Part shown: positions 45,932 through 57,244 of the stretch, piece by piece | Position numbering within the stretch: the first letter of the stretch is position 1 | How the letters are laid out: the number at the start of each line of letters is the position of its first letter | Assembly (NCBI GenBank): GCA_023014365.1 | Contig: JAEBUN010000050.1 | Coordinates: 62,001-126,000, forward strand | DNA length: 64,000 bases | Direction: 5' to 3' | Source: Lepiota brunneoincarnata | Lineage: Eukaryota; Basidiomycota; Agaricomycetes; Agaricales; Agaricaceae | Position numbers and translations under genes: made by a program | The notes under the pieces: model-generated | The model's database searches: none | Told to the model about the DNA's origin: nothing | The model's input: only the letters and a program-made list of their open reading frames with translations

Positions 45932-48900
45932 ATGAGTGATTATGACTACGAGGATGACCAGCTCGCCTCAGATGATGTGCGTTTTCATCATCCAGTTTTG
46001 ACTTGGTGTATATTCCTGATTGAACTTATATATATATTATAATTGTCAGCCCTGCTTTTGAGGAAGTCTTGAAGCGCTCGATAGACCTCTCACATAAGAG
46101 ACAGACACCTGTTAACACTACAGGTCGTATTCGTTCAAGAGCACCAGCACCAACATCCTCGGCGTATCAAGGCGGTGTCAATGGTAGTAGCAGCAGCAAC
46201 AGCAACAGCAACAGCGCCGCCACTGCCGTGAACGGAACCCAAGACCAAGGGCTAACACAATGGACGAAGAAACAAGAGTTGAAGCGAAGGATAGCAGAGG
46301 TCGACGCGGACATGTCGAGGCTCCGGGAGGGCATTGAAAGTCTAAAGACGCAGTTTGTGGCGAAGGAGGGGGAGAAGGAGAGGATGGTAGGGATGCTGCG
46401 CGAGTTGGAACGGGCAGCGATGGGTGGGGGTGTGGGTGTGGGTGTGGGTGGGAAGGGTAAATTTGGGAGTGTGCAGCGGCAGCAGGGGATTGATTATATG
46501 GATAACGACTTTGAGTGGGTAGGAGGGTTGAAAGCAAGGATGAGGAATGTTTTTGGGATTGAGGAGTTTAGGCTGTGCCAGAGGGGGCGAGTTGGTTGTG
46601 TGGATTTGAGTATTTGAAACTTGACTAACTTTTTTTTTTTTCTTCTAGAATTTGTAATGCGAACATGGATGGGAGAGATATTGTGGTGGTTATGCCAACA
46701 GGCGGTGGAAAGTCTTTGACGTACCAGCTACCGGCTTTGTTGACTCCAGGATGCACGTTGGTCATTTCGCCTCTGATATCGTTGATCACCGACCAGATTC
46801 TACATCTTCAAGCACATGGAAGTGAGTTGCAGTTTGGCTCGCCAATTATAATATCTCAAATGAACCGCCGTCACCCCCCAGTTTGTGCGGTAGCGTTGAC
46901 AGGAGCCACGCCTACCGCGGAAAAGAAGGATGCTCACAGGCGACTGGTCGCTCTTGCAGAACGAAGATTGGTTCCTGGAGAAGATGAAATCAAACTATGC
47001 TACGTCACCGTACGTACCTGGTCAATCATTTCCCCCCCTCCCCCGTATATCGATTCATTCGTGTATGCACAGCCGGAAAAATTAGCCAAAGATACCAAGT
47101 TTATTATGATGCTGCAGAATTTGGTTGCAGCGGGAAAGCTAGCACGGATAGTCATCGACGAGGCGCATTGCGTATCACAAATGGGCCATGACTTCCGGTA
47201 CGAGAGATAAAGGTTTCGCTCTAGCTTTCCTCTCCTCAAATTATAATAGCCCTGATTATCAGAAACTCCACAAGCTGCGGCAACTATTCCCTTCTGTTCC
47301 CATCATGGCGCTCTCGGCGACGTGCCCTCCCCTTGTTCTTAAAGACTTGCTGAAAACATTACGGCTTCCGGATATCGTTGACGGGAGAAGTCAGTTAATG
47401 GGTTTGCTTTGACACCCGAAGAGGGCTAAATTTTGTTATCATATAGACGCAAAAGTGACTGGAACTGTGTACTTCTTCGCCCCCTTGTATCGCAAAAACC
47501 TCCACTACCGTGTAGAGCCGAAACCGTCAAAGGCATCAGACGTCACGAAAAGCATGGTTAACTATATCCTCGAACATCATCCTAATGACACAGGCATTGT
47601 ATATTGCTTATCCAAAAAAGTGTGTTCACGGGTAAAACACTGACGCAAAGCTACACATGCTCATTTATTCCTGATTCAGAATACAGAAACCGTAGCGCAA
47701 GAGTTGGAGGAGCTGAGTGGAGGCAAGATCAAAACAGGGGTATACCATTCCGATCGACAGGAGAGTGAGAAAAGCCGTTTGCATGCTGCGTGGCGGGAGG
47801 GCCGAATCAAGGTTGTGTGTGCAACTATAGGTCAGTTGCGGTTTTTAATACCCGGCTATTGCGATCCAACCCATTGGCGTTATTAGCGTTTGGATTGGGC
47901 ATCGACAAGGGCGACGTCCGGTTTGTTCTACATCACTCGGTGCGTGTAAATTGCCCCCCCAGGAGATGGTGTGCTAATAATGTTCTACTTAGATATCGGT
48001 TAGTGTAATGTCCATATATGTTGGAACCTCCTGCTCAACGTGACATGGCAGAAATCTCTCGAGGGTTATTACCAAGAGTCTGGACGAGCAGGTAGAGACG
48101 GAAAAGACGCGGACTGTGTGTTATTTTATCGTCCTCAAGATGCCTGTACGATCAGCTCAATGGTGGCGTCCGAGAAGTGCGGACAGGAAAAACGTGGGTC
48201 TCTGTTCCGCTTCCCTATCACACGTCGCCCTCAGAAGTTCACTACCTCATTGTTCTTCACTCGTTGCTGATGTGGATTTAAATGGAATGGCTTCATCAAG
48301 TGCGCGCGGTGCTTGATTTCGCAGAGGACCTGCAGGAATGTCGGAAAATCCAATTCGCAAAGTTCGTCATCTCCACAACCTGTCGTGGAGGAACTTCTTA
48401 GTCTAACCCGTTTATACATAGGTATTTCTCTCATTCATCCAACCTCTCTATTTCATCCTGGACGACAGAAGACCAAGATGCCCTCGAACGCTGCGGGCAC
48501 TGCGACAACTGTACACGTCCTCCGGAATCGATCGAGCGAAAAGATGTCACCCTGGAGTCCTGGCAACTTTTGAAGATTGCGCAATACGTGCAGAGCATTG
48601 GAGGCAAGTCGACTGTCAATATGCTTGCGGGGTTAGCGAGGAATGCCGGTGGGGGAGCGTTTGAGGTTACCACGGGGAGGGGGAAGCGGAAAGAGAAAGA
48701 GAAGATGAATCTGGATCTGGGGGTTGTTGCCGGTGGTCCGGTAGATCTACCGAAAGATGTGAGTCGGCACCTTTTCTTCTTTGGAGATGAAGATCTGTGG
48801 AAAAGTTGACCTGTGTTGCCCCCCCCCACCATTCCTTATATAACAGAATATTGAGCACCTGATTGTTAAACTGCTCATCAAGGGATACTTGAGGGAAGAG

Positions 48901-49510
48901 TTCCAGCAAACGGCGTACTCGACCAACGTTTATGTCGTTCCCGGGCCACTGGCTCCACAGTTTCATTCATGAAACACGCGAGGGGATCATGAGGGCAGCT
49001 AACCCCATACTGGAGATGACTCTCGCAAAAGTGGCGATCAAACCGCGGGGAAGACACAAGAGGAGGGTAGAGGACGGAGATGAGGATGAAGGTGGTGGTG
49101 GTGGTGATGGTCCGCTGAGCAAGAAACGGAAGACAGCAACAAAGGAAAGGGGCAAGGGTAAGGGCAAGGGCAAAGGCAAAGGCAGAGCTGGATTGGGAGA
49201 TGACCTGCATCATCATATGGATCCGCAGGATGATGACAGCGTGGTGGAACTGTCCAACAGCGAGGCAATTAAGTTCAGTTCTAACCAGCACCTGGCATCA
49301 CGATCGTTGGGGACGAAGAGAGGCGGTGGTGATGACGATGGATACGAGACGATCGATATTGATTTCTCTGATGATAGTGGCATTGACTCGGGTGAGGTGA
49401 CGTATGAGTGGTCGAGGTCGTTGAGAGAAGAGCCTATCGCGAAACGGCGTCCGACGCGCTGGAATTTGCCGTCTGCGGATGAAGAGATTGTGGTTTTATC
49501 ATCCGATTAG
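45932..49510 (+). CDS. RecQ-family DNA helicase (RECQ1-like)
   Basis: A 3'-5' DNA helicase with about a dozen exons. The N-terminus has an acidic start ([15 protein letters not shown]) and a coiled coil ([20 protein letters not shown]) as in RECQ1. The helicase core follows: the Q-motif region [20 protein letters not shown], Walker [16 protein letters not shown] box [49 protein letters not shown], and the arginine-finger motif [12 protein letters not shown]. The zinc ligands are in RCGHCDNC, followed by an RQC-like region ([20 protein letters not shown]). The C-terminus has Lys-Gly repeats and ends EEIVVLSSD, resembling a SUMO-interacting motif. Exons meet via a 6-nt microexon near 47993-47998. 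Extra bases near 46050-46052 and 48935-48960 break the frame. It is probably involved in replication-fork and recombination repair. Confidence 0.9.
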
Positions 49511-49801
49511 GATATGTATATGCTATTGACTATATGTATTAATTGGCAGTCCTTGTATGTTATCGCAGTTCTGATCTTACACAAGAGAACCTTGATTATG
49601 CCGCAAAGCAGTGATGATGTCGAGCACAGGTCTTCTAGACGATTGCACAGAGATGAAGTTGTGGCTTCCTTGATGACCATCAGCCATGAAGAGAGAGAGG
49701 GCCTGTGGGTCCAGGGTATACGGACCTTCCGGATCTATGCAACGGCCGAACCACAACGGTCAAGAAGCATGCAGTGGATAATGGTATTTCCACTCTGTGC
49801 C

Positions 49802-50086
49802 GTGTCGGATGAGGTCTCCAATTCCCCGGATTGAGGTCGAAGGTGAATCGTAGTGGCAGACTCATAGGGGGTGGGGGGTAATAAGAGGTGAATAACCCAT
49901 AACCTGTACCCTTGTTTCCGAGACACTCAGAATATAGGAAGGGATCCGGCTCCGGTTGTCAAAGCTGGTGCCATCTAAGTATTTACCATGGCCTGACCAG
50001 CGTAGCCATAGATCTACCACGCGGACGCCAAGCGGGCTCCGCTCGACAGACTTTTTGGGTGCCACTATCTAATCGTGATTAAATCC
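49802..50086. repeat. Direct repeat, left copy (possible LTR-like)
   Basis: From GTGTCGGATGAGGTCTCCAA to CTAATCGTGATTAAATCC, with a diverged second copy at 52190-52439 in the same orientation. Shared blocks include GAGGTCTCCAATTCCCCGGA, GCCATCTAAGTATTTACCAT and TTTGGGTGCCACT. The internal 2.1 kb lacks coding capacity, so a non-autonomous element is possible. Confidence 0.75.
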
Positions 50087-52189
50087 TGCCTGGATGTGGG
50101 GTATGGCATACGCAATGACCGATTTGATGGTCTCTCTGTTTTGAGAATAATTTCGAATATAGACTGCATATAAGTATAACTCGAGGTCTGCGATCAAGTG
50201 GGAACCGAAGGACACCAATAAGATGCACTATGGTTTGAGCTAGTCACGGGCGAAAATCCCGTTTATATAATCTCCTTTGTGACTCTGCGTGGTGTCTGCC
50301 TTGCAATGATTTTGCGATCCTGTCATTCAAATGATAATCCCTGACAAAAAATTCAGAAATTACCAGGGGTGGGTGGGTTCGCAGAGCAGACCTCAGATCC
50401 GGATCTTGAGCACTAAACAGAAAATTCCTCCAGATCCTACACACTTTATAGATCAGTGCCTCCCTCATAGAATCAGGATCTTAGAGATACAAATAAATGC
50501 CCCCCCCCAAGTCCGTCGGTACTAAGCCTTGCCGCCTTAGAGGGGGGGAACAACAAAAATCTAGCACAGCCAAGACCAAGACAGCCTTACTTCAGCCGCT
50601 AAACCTATTTTGGGACTATTCCGCTACGTGCATGCTACCCCTGTGGACAGCTTGAAAGAAGAAGAAGAAAAAAAGAGTTACTTATATAAGCTAAACCGAA
50701 AAGTACAGTATCTCAACCGCCCAAAAGCTGACATTGAAGGCATCTGACACGCAACAAATAGATGGGATGAGAACCCAGCTAGGAAGTTTTAATACCATTT
50801 GATAAGATACATGTACACCGATCCGCGTGCTCGACATCCACAAGTAAACTTGTCAAGAGTTCACGTTCCCAAGCTTGAAGTAAATGTTAACCTCTAGAGC
50901 TCGAAGAGTTTCGGTTGGAGTTGGGGAGGCCCATCATCTCTAAGTATGCACCGGAATTTAGCCCACCAGGCTACACATACTTGAATGGAGGGGTGTGTAC
51001 AGAGTGGCTGGTTAGGTGTGGACTATGTGGGGGGTTGCCAGTGGCCATCGATGACACAGATGACCACCCGCTTGGGTAAAATAGGGTATAATGTTGGATA
51101 TGGGATCGAGTCCAGAGTGGCCAACATATAGTCACAAACCTATGAAATTCACACAGCAGGGCACAAGTAGTTTGTTAACTCACTTATCATCTCCATTCAG
51201 ATCTTGACTAACACCCCCCTCCCCCCGGAGAAAAAAGGCAAGCAAGCAAACATTCATGGAGCATCAGGGATGATGATACGCAAAATACGCCGGATTAGGT
51301 TCGGATCCAGGGCCAGCTTTGGTGTCCACCACCGATAACAACCAGCAAAAAAATCATATACCCATTTGTAATAACAATTGAAGCTCACAAATCATTCTAG
51401 GTCGCACGTGATTGCATAATTGCAAATGCCCGAGCACTCAATAATGGTATATAAACCCTCGGTTATTGAGGGAATGGGGGAGTTACAAAAGCAAATAACC
51501 CCAGCACTCTCTTACCCATAACTTGACCATTCTCCAGCGAGTTGGTGTGGAGATTATCTAACAGATATTAATAAAAAATTCGAACCCATGGTATGACTGA
51601 ACCTTATTTGTCTATTGATCTGTTGATCGACACCAACAGCAGAACAGCACGCAAGTGCAGACACAAGAAGTATTGGAACAAGAGGTACGAGATGCACTAA
51701 AGGGAGTAAAAGCACAAGGGAAGGAAGAGTCGAGGAAAGAAGCAAACAAGGCACGAAGACTAAATGGGGCGGAAGAGGCACAAGGGGCGCAAAAAGTAGG
51801 AAAGCAGAGCGGGAGGCGAGTGCAGAGACAAGGGGTATCAGAAGAAGAGGAACAAAAAGAACGAGTGAAGAAGAGTGGCGAAGAACGCAGCAAGAAGGGC
51901 GCGACACATGACCGCAGCACAAAGGACAGAAAAAGCACAAGTGTCACCGGCAATGAAAATGCATCTGATGAACCTGGCACAAAAAGGACGTGAGTCAGCG
52001 GGGGCAAAGCGTTTGGAGCGGAGGGAAGCAAAGAACCCATACCCGCCTCCATAGTCCATAGTTTTCTTTAGATAATTCTATTTGGAAACTCTATGAACAG
52101 TTCATCGACAGCAATGATGGATCAGAAGTCCCCACTGTCCCACATGGCCAGCCAGCCTGCCAGGCCCTCAGCCATGATTTTGGGTCATG

Positions 52190-52439
52190 GTGTCGGATGA
52201 GGTCTCCAATTCCCCGGATTGAAGTTGAAGGTAGCTCATAGGGGGGGGGCGGGGGGGGGGTGTAAAGAAAAGGTAAATAGCCCATAACTTGTACCCTTAT
52301 TTCCGAGACTTGACTGGTGCCATCTAAGTATTTACCATGGCTAACTACCGCAAGTAGCGTAGATCTAACCACGCAGACGCCACGCGAGTTCTGCTCGACA
52401 GGTTTTTTGGGTGCCACTTATCTAATCGTGATTAAATCC
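52190..52439. repeat. Direct repeat, right copy (possible LTR-like)
   Basis: Right-hand partner of the repeat at 49802-50086. It is shorter by internal deletions (the segment after GAAGGT and the one around TATAGGAAGGGATCC are missing) and contains a G-rich expansion near 52239-52260. Confidence 0.75.
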
Positions 52440-53050
52440 CGAAAGTCGGGCGAATCTAGTTATCTCTGGGGCAGGTTAGCATATTCGAAAACCCGATTCG
52501 GTACTGCGAGTCTTCAGCAGTGTAATTAATCCGCGTACTCAGAACAAAGCGAGGTATGTAGCTCTCGGATATCACGTGTTGGTCGTCCTTCTATGTGCTT
52601 TCGTGGGCTCCCCCGCCTGCGTCCGATCTTTTTACAAGTCCTCATCCTGAGCCACCCGAAGGAGGGCAACCCCCAACAACAAGCCACCGCCGCCAGCGGT
52701 ATTCCCGTTAGGGGAAAAATATATGTATTGGATGAGCTAAGGACATGCTTGGCTTCTTAGAGGATCAAAGGGGGGGGGGGCCACGAATGAACGAAAAAAA
52801 GAGAGGGAAGAATTGGGAAAACCCAAAAGGATGAGCCCCTTCACATAAACGACAACGTTCAAAGCCATCAAATAAAAAAATTCGTCCTATCGGCGAAGGG
52901 ATCTACCAGCTATGAACGAAACAGAGAGAGGAAGACCTGCTTCCCTGTTACCCAGACCACGATCTTGCTCGACATATATAAATGGCGTCTGATACAAGCA
53001 CAGGCACTGCAATGATAGGGGGATTGGTGTTAAGGGCGCGGAAAGGCATG

Positions 53051-56000
53051 CTAATAAATATGAATGTATGTGAAGAGGTGGTGTCGAGATGGCATTAGAT
53101 CGGCGGTTAAGACAGAGCTTTCAGGTTGCTTAAGAGCAGAACGAAGAGGGACCTTCGGAATTAGGCGGTGTTCCATATCAATTCGAACACCCTCTTCGTT
53201 CATCCATCCATAGTCGGGGTAATCATCGAGGTCAGGGGGGAATTCCTGCCCAGGGGCGGGAGGCTTAAAAGCGCCCTCATTTGTCCATAGTTGATCTCTG
53301 TCGTGTTTTCTAAACGTCAGCTCAGGTCAACGTACTCAAGAGATTGTAAAATACCCTCTACGGTTAAACCAGCCTTTGCGCCGGTTAGGGAATACCGGGG
53401 AGGGACAAATGAGGTTTTCATTCCACCGTACACACCGTGTCAACGGGGCGGAGGCGCGCCCCGTGTTGATGGAGAAGGTCGGCCCGTCAGTCTGGTCTCC
53501 GTCCGAGAAGCGCCGTTGAGGTTGCTCGGGCAGCGGATGGGGAATCTGTATTGTGAGACCATTCACCTGTCCACCAGTCCTATCGTGCGGAAGCGTCGAT
53601 CTTCGAGTCCCGCTCGTAGTATATGGAGTCTTGTGCGACCGTTCACCATCGGGATGTCGGCGCTTGGACTCGGTAAATGGCGTGTGCGCACGAGGGGTTT
53701 CAATTGTTTTGGTACCAATTTCTGGGGGCGAGGGGTTATGAATGATCAATGTAGCCTTTGCCTTCGGAGGTTTTTCAGAATCGCCAGTACGTTTGGGAGA
53801 GCCGCGGCCATCTCGTGGTGATGTATGAGTATCACGAAGTAATGTGTGAATGTCATCCGGAGAGCCCGTGATAGTGGCAGAATAGCTCGGCGGAGGACCT
53901 CGTGGGTCGCCTTGACCTTCGCTAGCCCTTGTGACCCGGCTACCAGGTTGTGGCTGCGCGGTTGCAGGAGCATAGATGGCCTGGGATGGTCGTCGATTGT
54001 CGGTATCCCTCGTGGCTCCTTGTCCTCGTGGAGCTTCTAAAGTGGGTGAATCAGGACGGGATCCAGGACGAGGGGCGGAAGTCTGAGCATGACGGGAAGG
54101 AGGACTGTGAGCTTTAGTGGGAGGTGGGTTCGTATTTGCAGTGGCGTCCCGTGACCATGTGCCAGAGTTTGTCCTAGGACGTGTGGCAGGCCTTGTCTCA
54201 GGCTGAGTTTGGTATGACGCAGGTGGCACAGTTGCCTGCTGCGGGTAGCCAGAGTCTGCATACAGCGGTGTTTGCCGAGTGGGGTTTGACGAACGATAGG
54301 GGTTTTCTGATGGGGTAACAACAGCACCCTGGGAACGGTATGGGATCTCGGGAGGGGCTGTGGGCTGTGCACGATGAGCCTCAGGGGTACCGGTTGGGCG
54401 ATAGTTGCTTGGTGGAGGAGCTGCGCTCTGAGAATGATATGGTGTGCTCGACGGAATGCTGCTTTGCGGACGGTACGGGTCGGATGGTGCCGGTGGCCGA
54501 TGGGGGTCCGTGGGTTGGGTCACAACTTGGGAGCGATATAGATTCTCTGGCGGAACGGTGCTCTGGGGACGATACAATCCGCTGGGTGGTGCTGGTGCGG
54601 ATGAACGTGGAACCTCAGGCGGGAAGTTCGGGCGGTAAGGTTCGGCAGGTGCAGCACTCTGTAAGCGATATGGATTTCCAGGGGGGGCGATGGGAGGACT
54701 GGTTCGACGTTCATTTCGGGAACTGGAAGGCACAGGCGCTTCGTAGTTCCCTGCAGCCCTTGGGGCCAGTGGTTCAGGAGGGCGGGCACTCGGAGGTGCA
54801 TATATACTGGCGGCTCGGGTTGGCGGTACGGGCTCTGGTGGATGCGTGCCAAGCGGGTTCTCCTGACGACGTCTAGGGCTCGTGTCGAGCTTCGCTTCTT
54901 CCTGGAGTGGTGGGGACGAGCGAGGTGGAGGACCATCCCGTGTCTCTGGGGATCTCCTTGCTATCTCTGGTCGCGTCGAATAACCGGCTCTAGAGTCCGT
55001 TCTGGGGCGGGAACTAGGGGGAGGGACCGGTGGAGGGCGGTCCCCACCCGTGTCGGTAGGATAGGCTGGAACGCGGGGCGGTGAAGACTGGTACGTCGCA
55101 TTAGCGCTCGACACCACGGAACGGGCTGTAGCGCTCGTTGAATACTCCCTTCTCATTTCCGAAGCCGGGGGCGGGATCCGCTGATATGAAATCGAATTCC
55201 GCCGATCCCGGGGGTTGGGCCGGTCCTCGTTGCCAAACGGTGGTAGGAATAGTTCAGCCTCTGCTGGTACTCTGGAATCGCGACGGTGAGCGTATGAGGT
55301 AGCTCGCCCTTCCTCCAGAGTTTCAACGACGGTGGAGCTGGATTCCATCGGGCCCCTGGGGATGGTAGGGAGGGGATCCCGAGTAGAGGTGAGGTCATTT
55401 GGGGTTGCCTCAACGATGGCGTTTGGAATGGGTCTTCCAGTGACGAGGGTGGTGTACTGCGTAGTGTTTCTATCGCGAGCCGGTGGCACCGGCATGGCAC
55501 GCATTGTATCGGTATTATTGGGGCTTGGAGTATAATAGGAAGCAACGGAGATAGCATTGTATTCCGCATTTAATCGTGCCTCGAGGGAGACATCCTCTGT
55601 ATCGGCTTCCGAAGGAGGGATGGTGGGGATGGCATGATGCCAAGTGTAGCCAGACGAAGGCGCGGGGGGAGGTGGTGGTGGCGGGTAGCTAGGCGGTGAT
55701 CGAGAGTCAGTTGTGTGTGCTGAAGTTACTGTGGAAGAAGGTAGTTGGATGGGAGCGTTGGAGTGGGCCTGGGTTGGATCTAATCGGAAATGAGTTTCGT
55801 CACCTGATTGGAGCACGGGGTGGTGATTGGTAGGGAGAGAGCTCACCTGTTCCCGACCCTACTGGTAAGGATGGCGCCGGAATAGACATCGAGTTGCGCC
55901 TCGTCGATGGCGTGCTGCTCTGCTCTGTTAGTGGGCTCGGGAGTGGACTCTTCAGCGTTGTCAGACTATCTGTCGAGAGGGCAGGGGAGTAAGAGCCGTT

Positions 56001-56595
56001 TGTTGTCATGTCGTCGAATTCCGATGTCGAGTAGGCAGCGTCCGACTGCTCATAGATATATGTATCTTTTGTATTCCCTCTGTGAATGGAGTAGTTTGAT
56101 TGAAGATTGGGAGGGTGAGATTCATAATCGCGACCGGTTGGATTCGTTCTAACGGTAGGATACTGAGAAGCCCTCTGGGACTCCGACGGTGCCGAAAAGC
56201 GGGGAGGCTGGTCTTCGTATCGAGATGGTGGGTAGTAGTCGGATGTTGTTCCAGAGTGGTAGCCCGGATCGTACTTGGGTGCCGTGTAGTACGAGCCAAT
56301 AGTCGGCGTTTTGAAAATACGGACCGAAAATTGGCTAGGATGAGTAGGATATCCCTGAAAGCGATGTTTAGGATAGTCGGGACGATGAGCGAGAGAGGAT
56401 CCAGCTCACTGTGGAATTAAGCTGCGATAATCTTGGGTTTTGTTGCGAGGAAAGAACGGACGAGTACATTGTGAGTATCTCGGATGGCTTAGCATCAGTG
56501 TTCGTGGGGAGAAGCGGTTCCGCTAATATATGTGTGTCAGGTTCTCGCATCCACACATCATGTAAGGAACACGAGTTGGGCTTGAGGTGATCCAT
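53051..56595 (-). CDS. Large disordered protein with conserved C-terminal domain
   Basis: Inferred exons run leftwards from the ATG at 56595 (MDHLKPNSCSLHDVWMR). Introns sit near 56348-56401 (GTGAGC donor), 55806-55850 and 53287-53344. The long central exon is a 2.5 kb intact frame of Pro, Ser, Arg and Tyr, with a loosely repeated PYRPQS/PYRSQ unit around residues 550-700. The last two exons form a compact C-terminal domain: CVRWNENLICPSPVFPNRRK, then GWFNRRGDQLWTNEGAFKPP, GWMNEEGVRIDMEHRLIPK and PLRSALK. This tail resembles a C-terminal motif I associate with basidiomycete hypothetical proteins. The frame is also open above 56595 as far as a TGA at 56710-56712, with another ATG at 56754 beyond it. 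The function is unknown. Confidence 0.75.
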
Positions 56596-56754
56596 GCGGC
56601 TTTCGATCTGTTGCTGTGCAACAGATGGTCCGGGGTGGAAGGGTATGTTCAATATGACGCCGTCCGTGATTTGGGATTGCAAGGCTTCCGAGCAGGAATC
56701 TGTGACTCTTCATTTGCGAATTTCCGAAGATGCGTGCGGGCTATTTTCGAACAT

Positions 56755-57244
56755 GAGTTCGCATGGCCTGAACCTGTGACCTGTTAATATTGGCGCAAGC
56801 ATTGCAGGACATTTCATACAGTAGCAACTGAGCCGCAACCGATGGTGTTCGACAGACAAAGGTCGACGAGTGATGATGGTGACTGGTCGGGCGCGGTGGG
56901 TCGACAGGGCTCCGCTCGAATACGATCGCTTTGTGACTGATGTTAAGGTTTACGTTGTGAATGCCAAATGGTAGCATTAAACACAGAGCTGTTTCCATAG
57001 CTGGGCTGTGCTGGAGACCAAGTGGTGGTGAAAGGCTCATAGCTAATGCTTTGGCGCTGGTTGTGCGCCAGTTGATTATGTCAGCAACCATGAACCCCCA
57101 GAATCCCTTTGTCCAGTGAGCTTGTCAAGGTACGAGCATCTGGTGTCCCTCATCCGCGCGTAGTTGCAAGAAACAGCACTAAGTTGAAGCCTTGCATACG
57201 CGCTTACAGCTTGTGTATAGAAACAGCGAAGCCAAACCCAGGAG
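56755..57244. other. Divergent intergenic region
   Basis: About 490 bp between the leftward disordered-protein gene and the rightward CPSF160 gene, presumably with both promoters and leaders. A leftward frame at 56741-57091 overlaps it but shows no recognisable features. Confidence 0.4.

Larger units (their letters stand above)
49511..53050. other. 3.5 kb gene-free interval with direct repeats
   Basis: This interval lies between the 3' ends of the RecQ gene (rightward) and the disordered-protein gene (leftward). The only sizeable frame is 51655-51993, a highly charged Lys/Glu/Arg/Gln sequence with no family features. Two direct repeats (49802-50086 and 52190-52439) suggest a remnant of a mobile element. 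G runs occur near 52239-52260 and 52770-52780. No reverse transcriptase, integrase or transposase motif was seen between the repeats. Confidence 0.5.

Noticed and set aside
51655..51993. 112-codon charged frame as a gene
   Set aside because: Composition is monotonous Lys/Glu/Arg/Gln, both strands are open here, and no family motif is seen, so it is probably low-complexity DNA.
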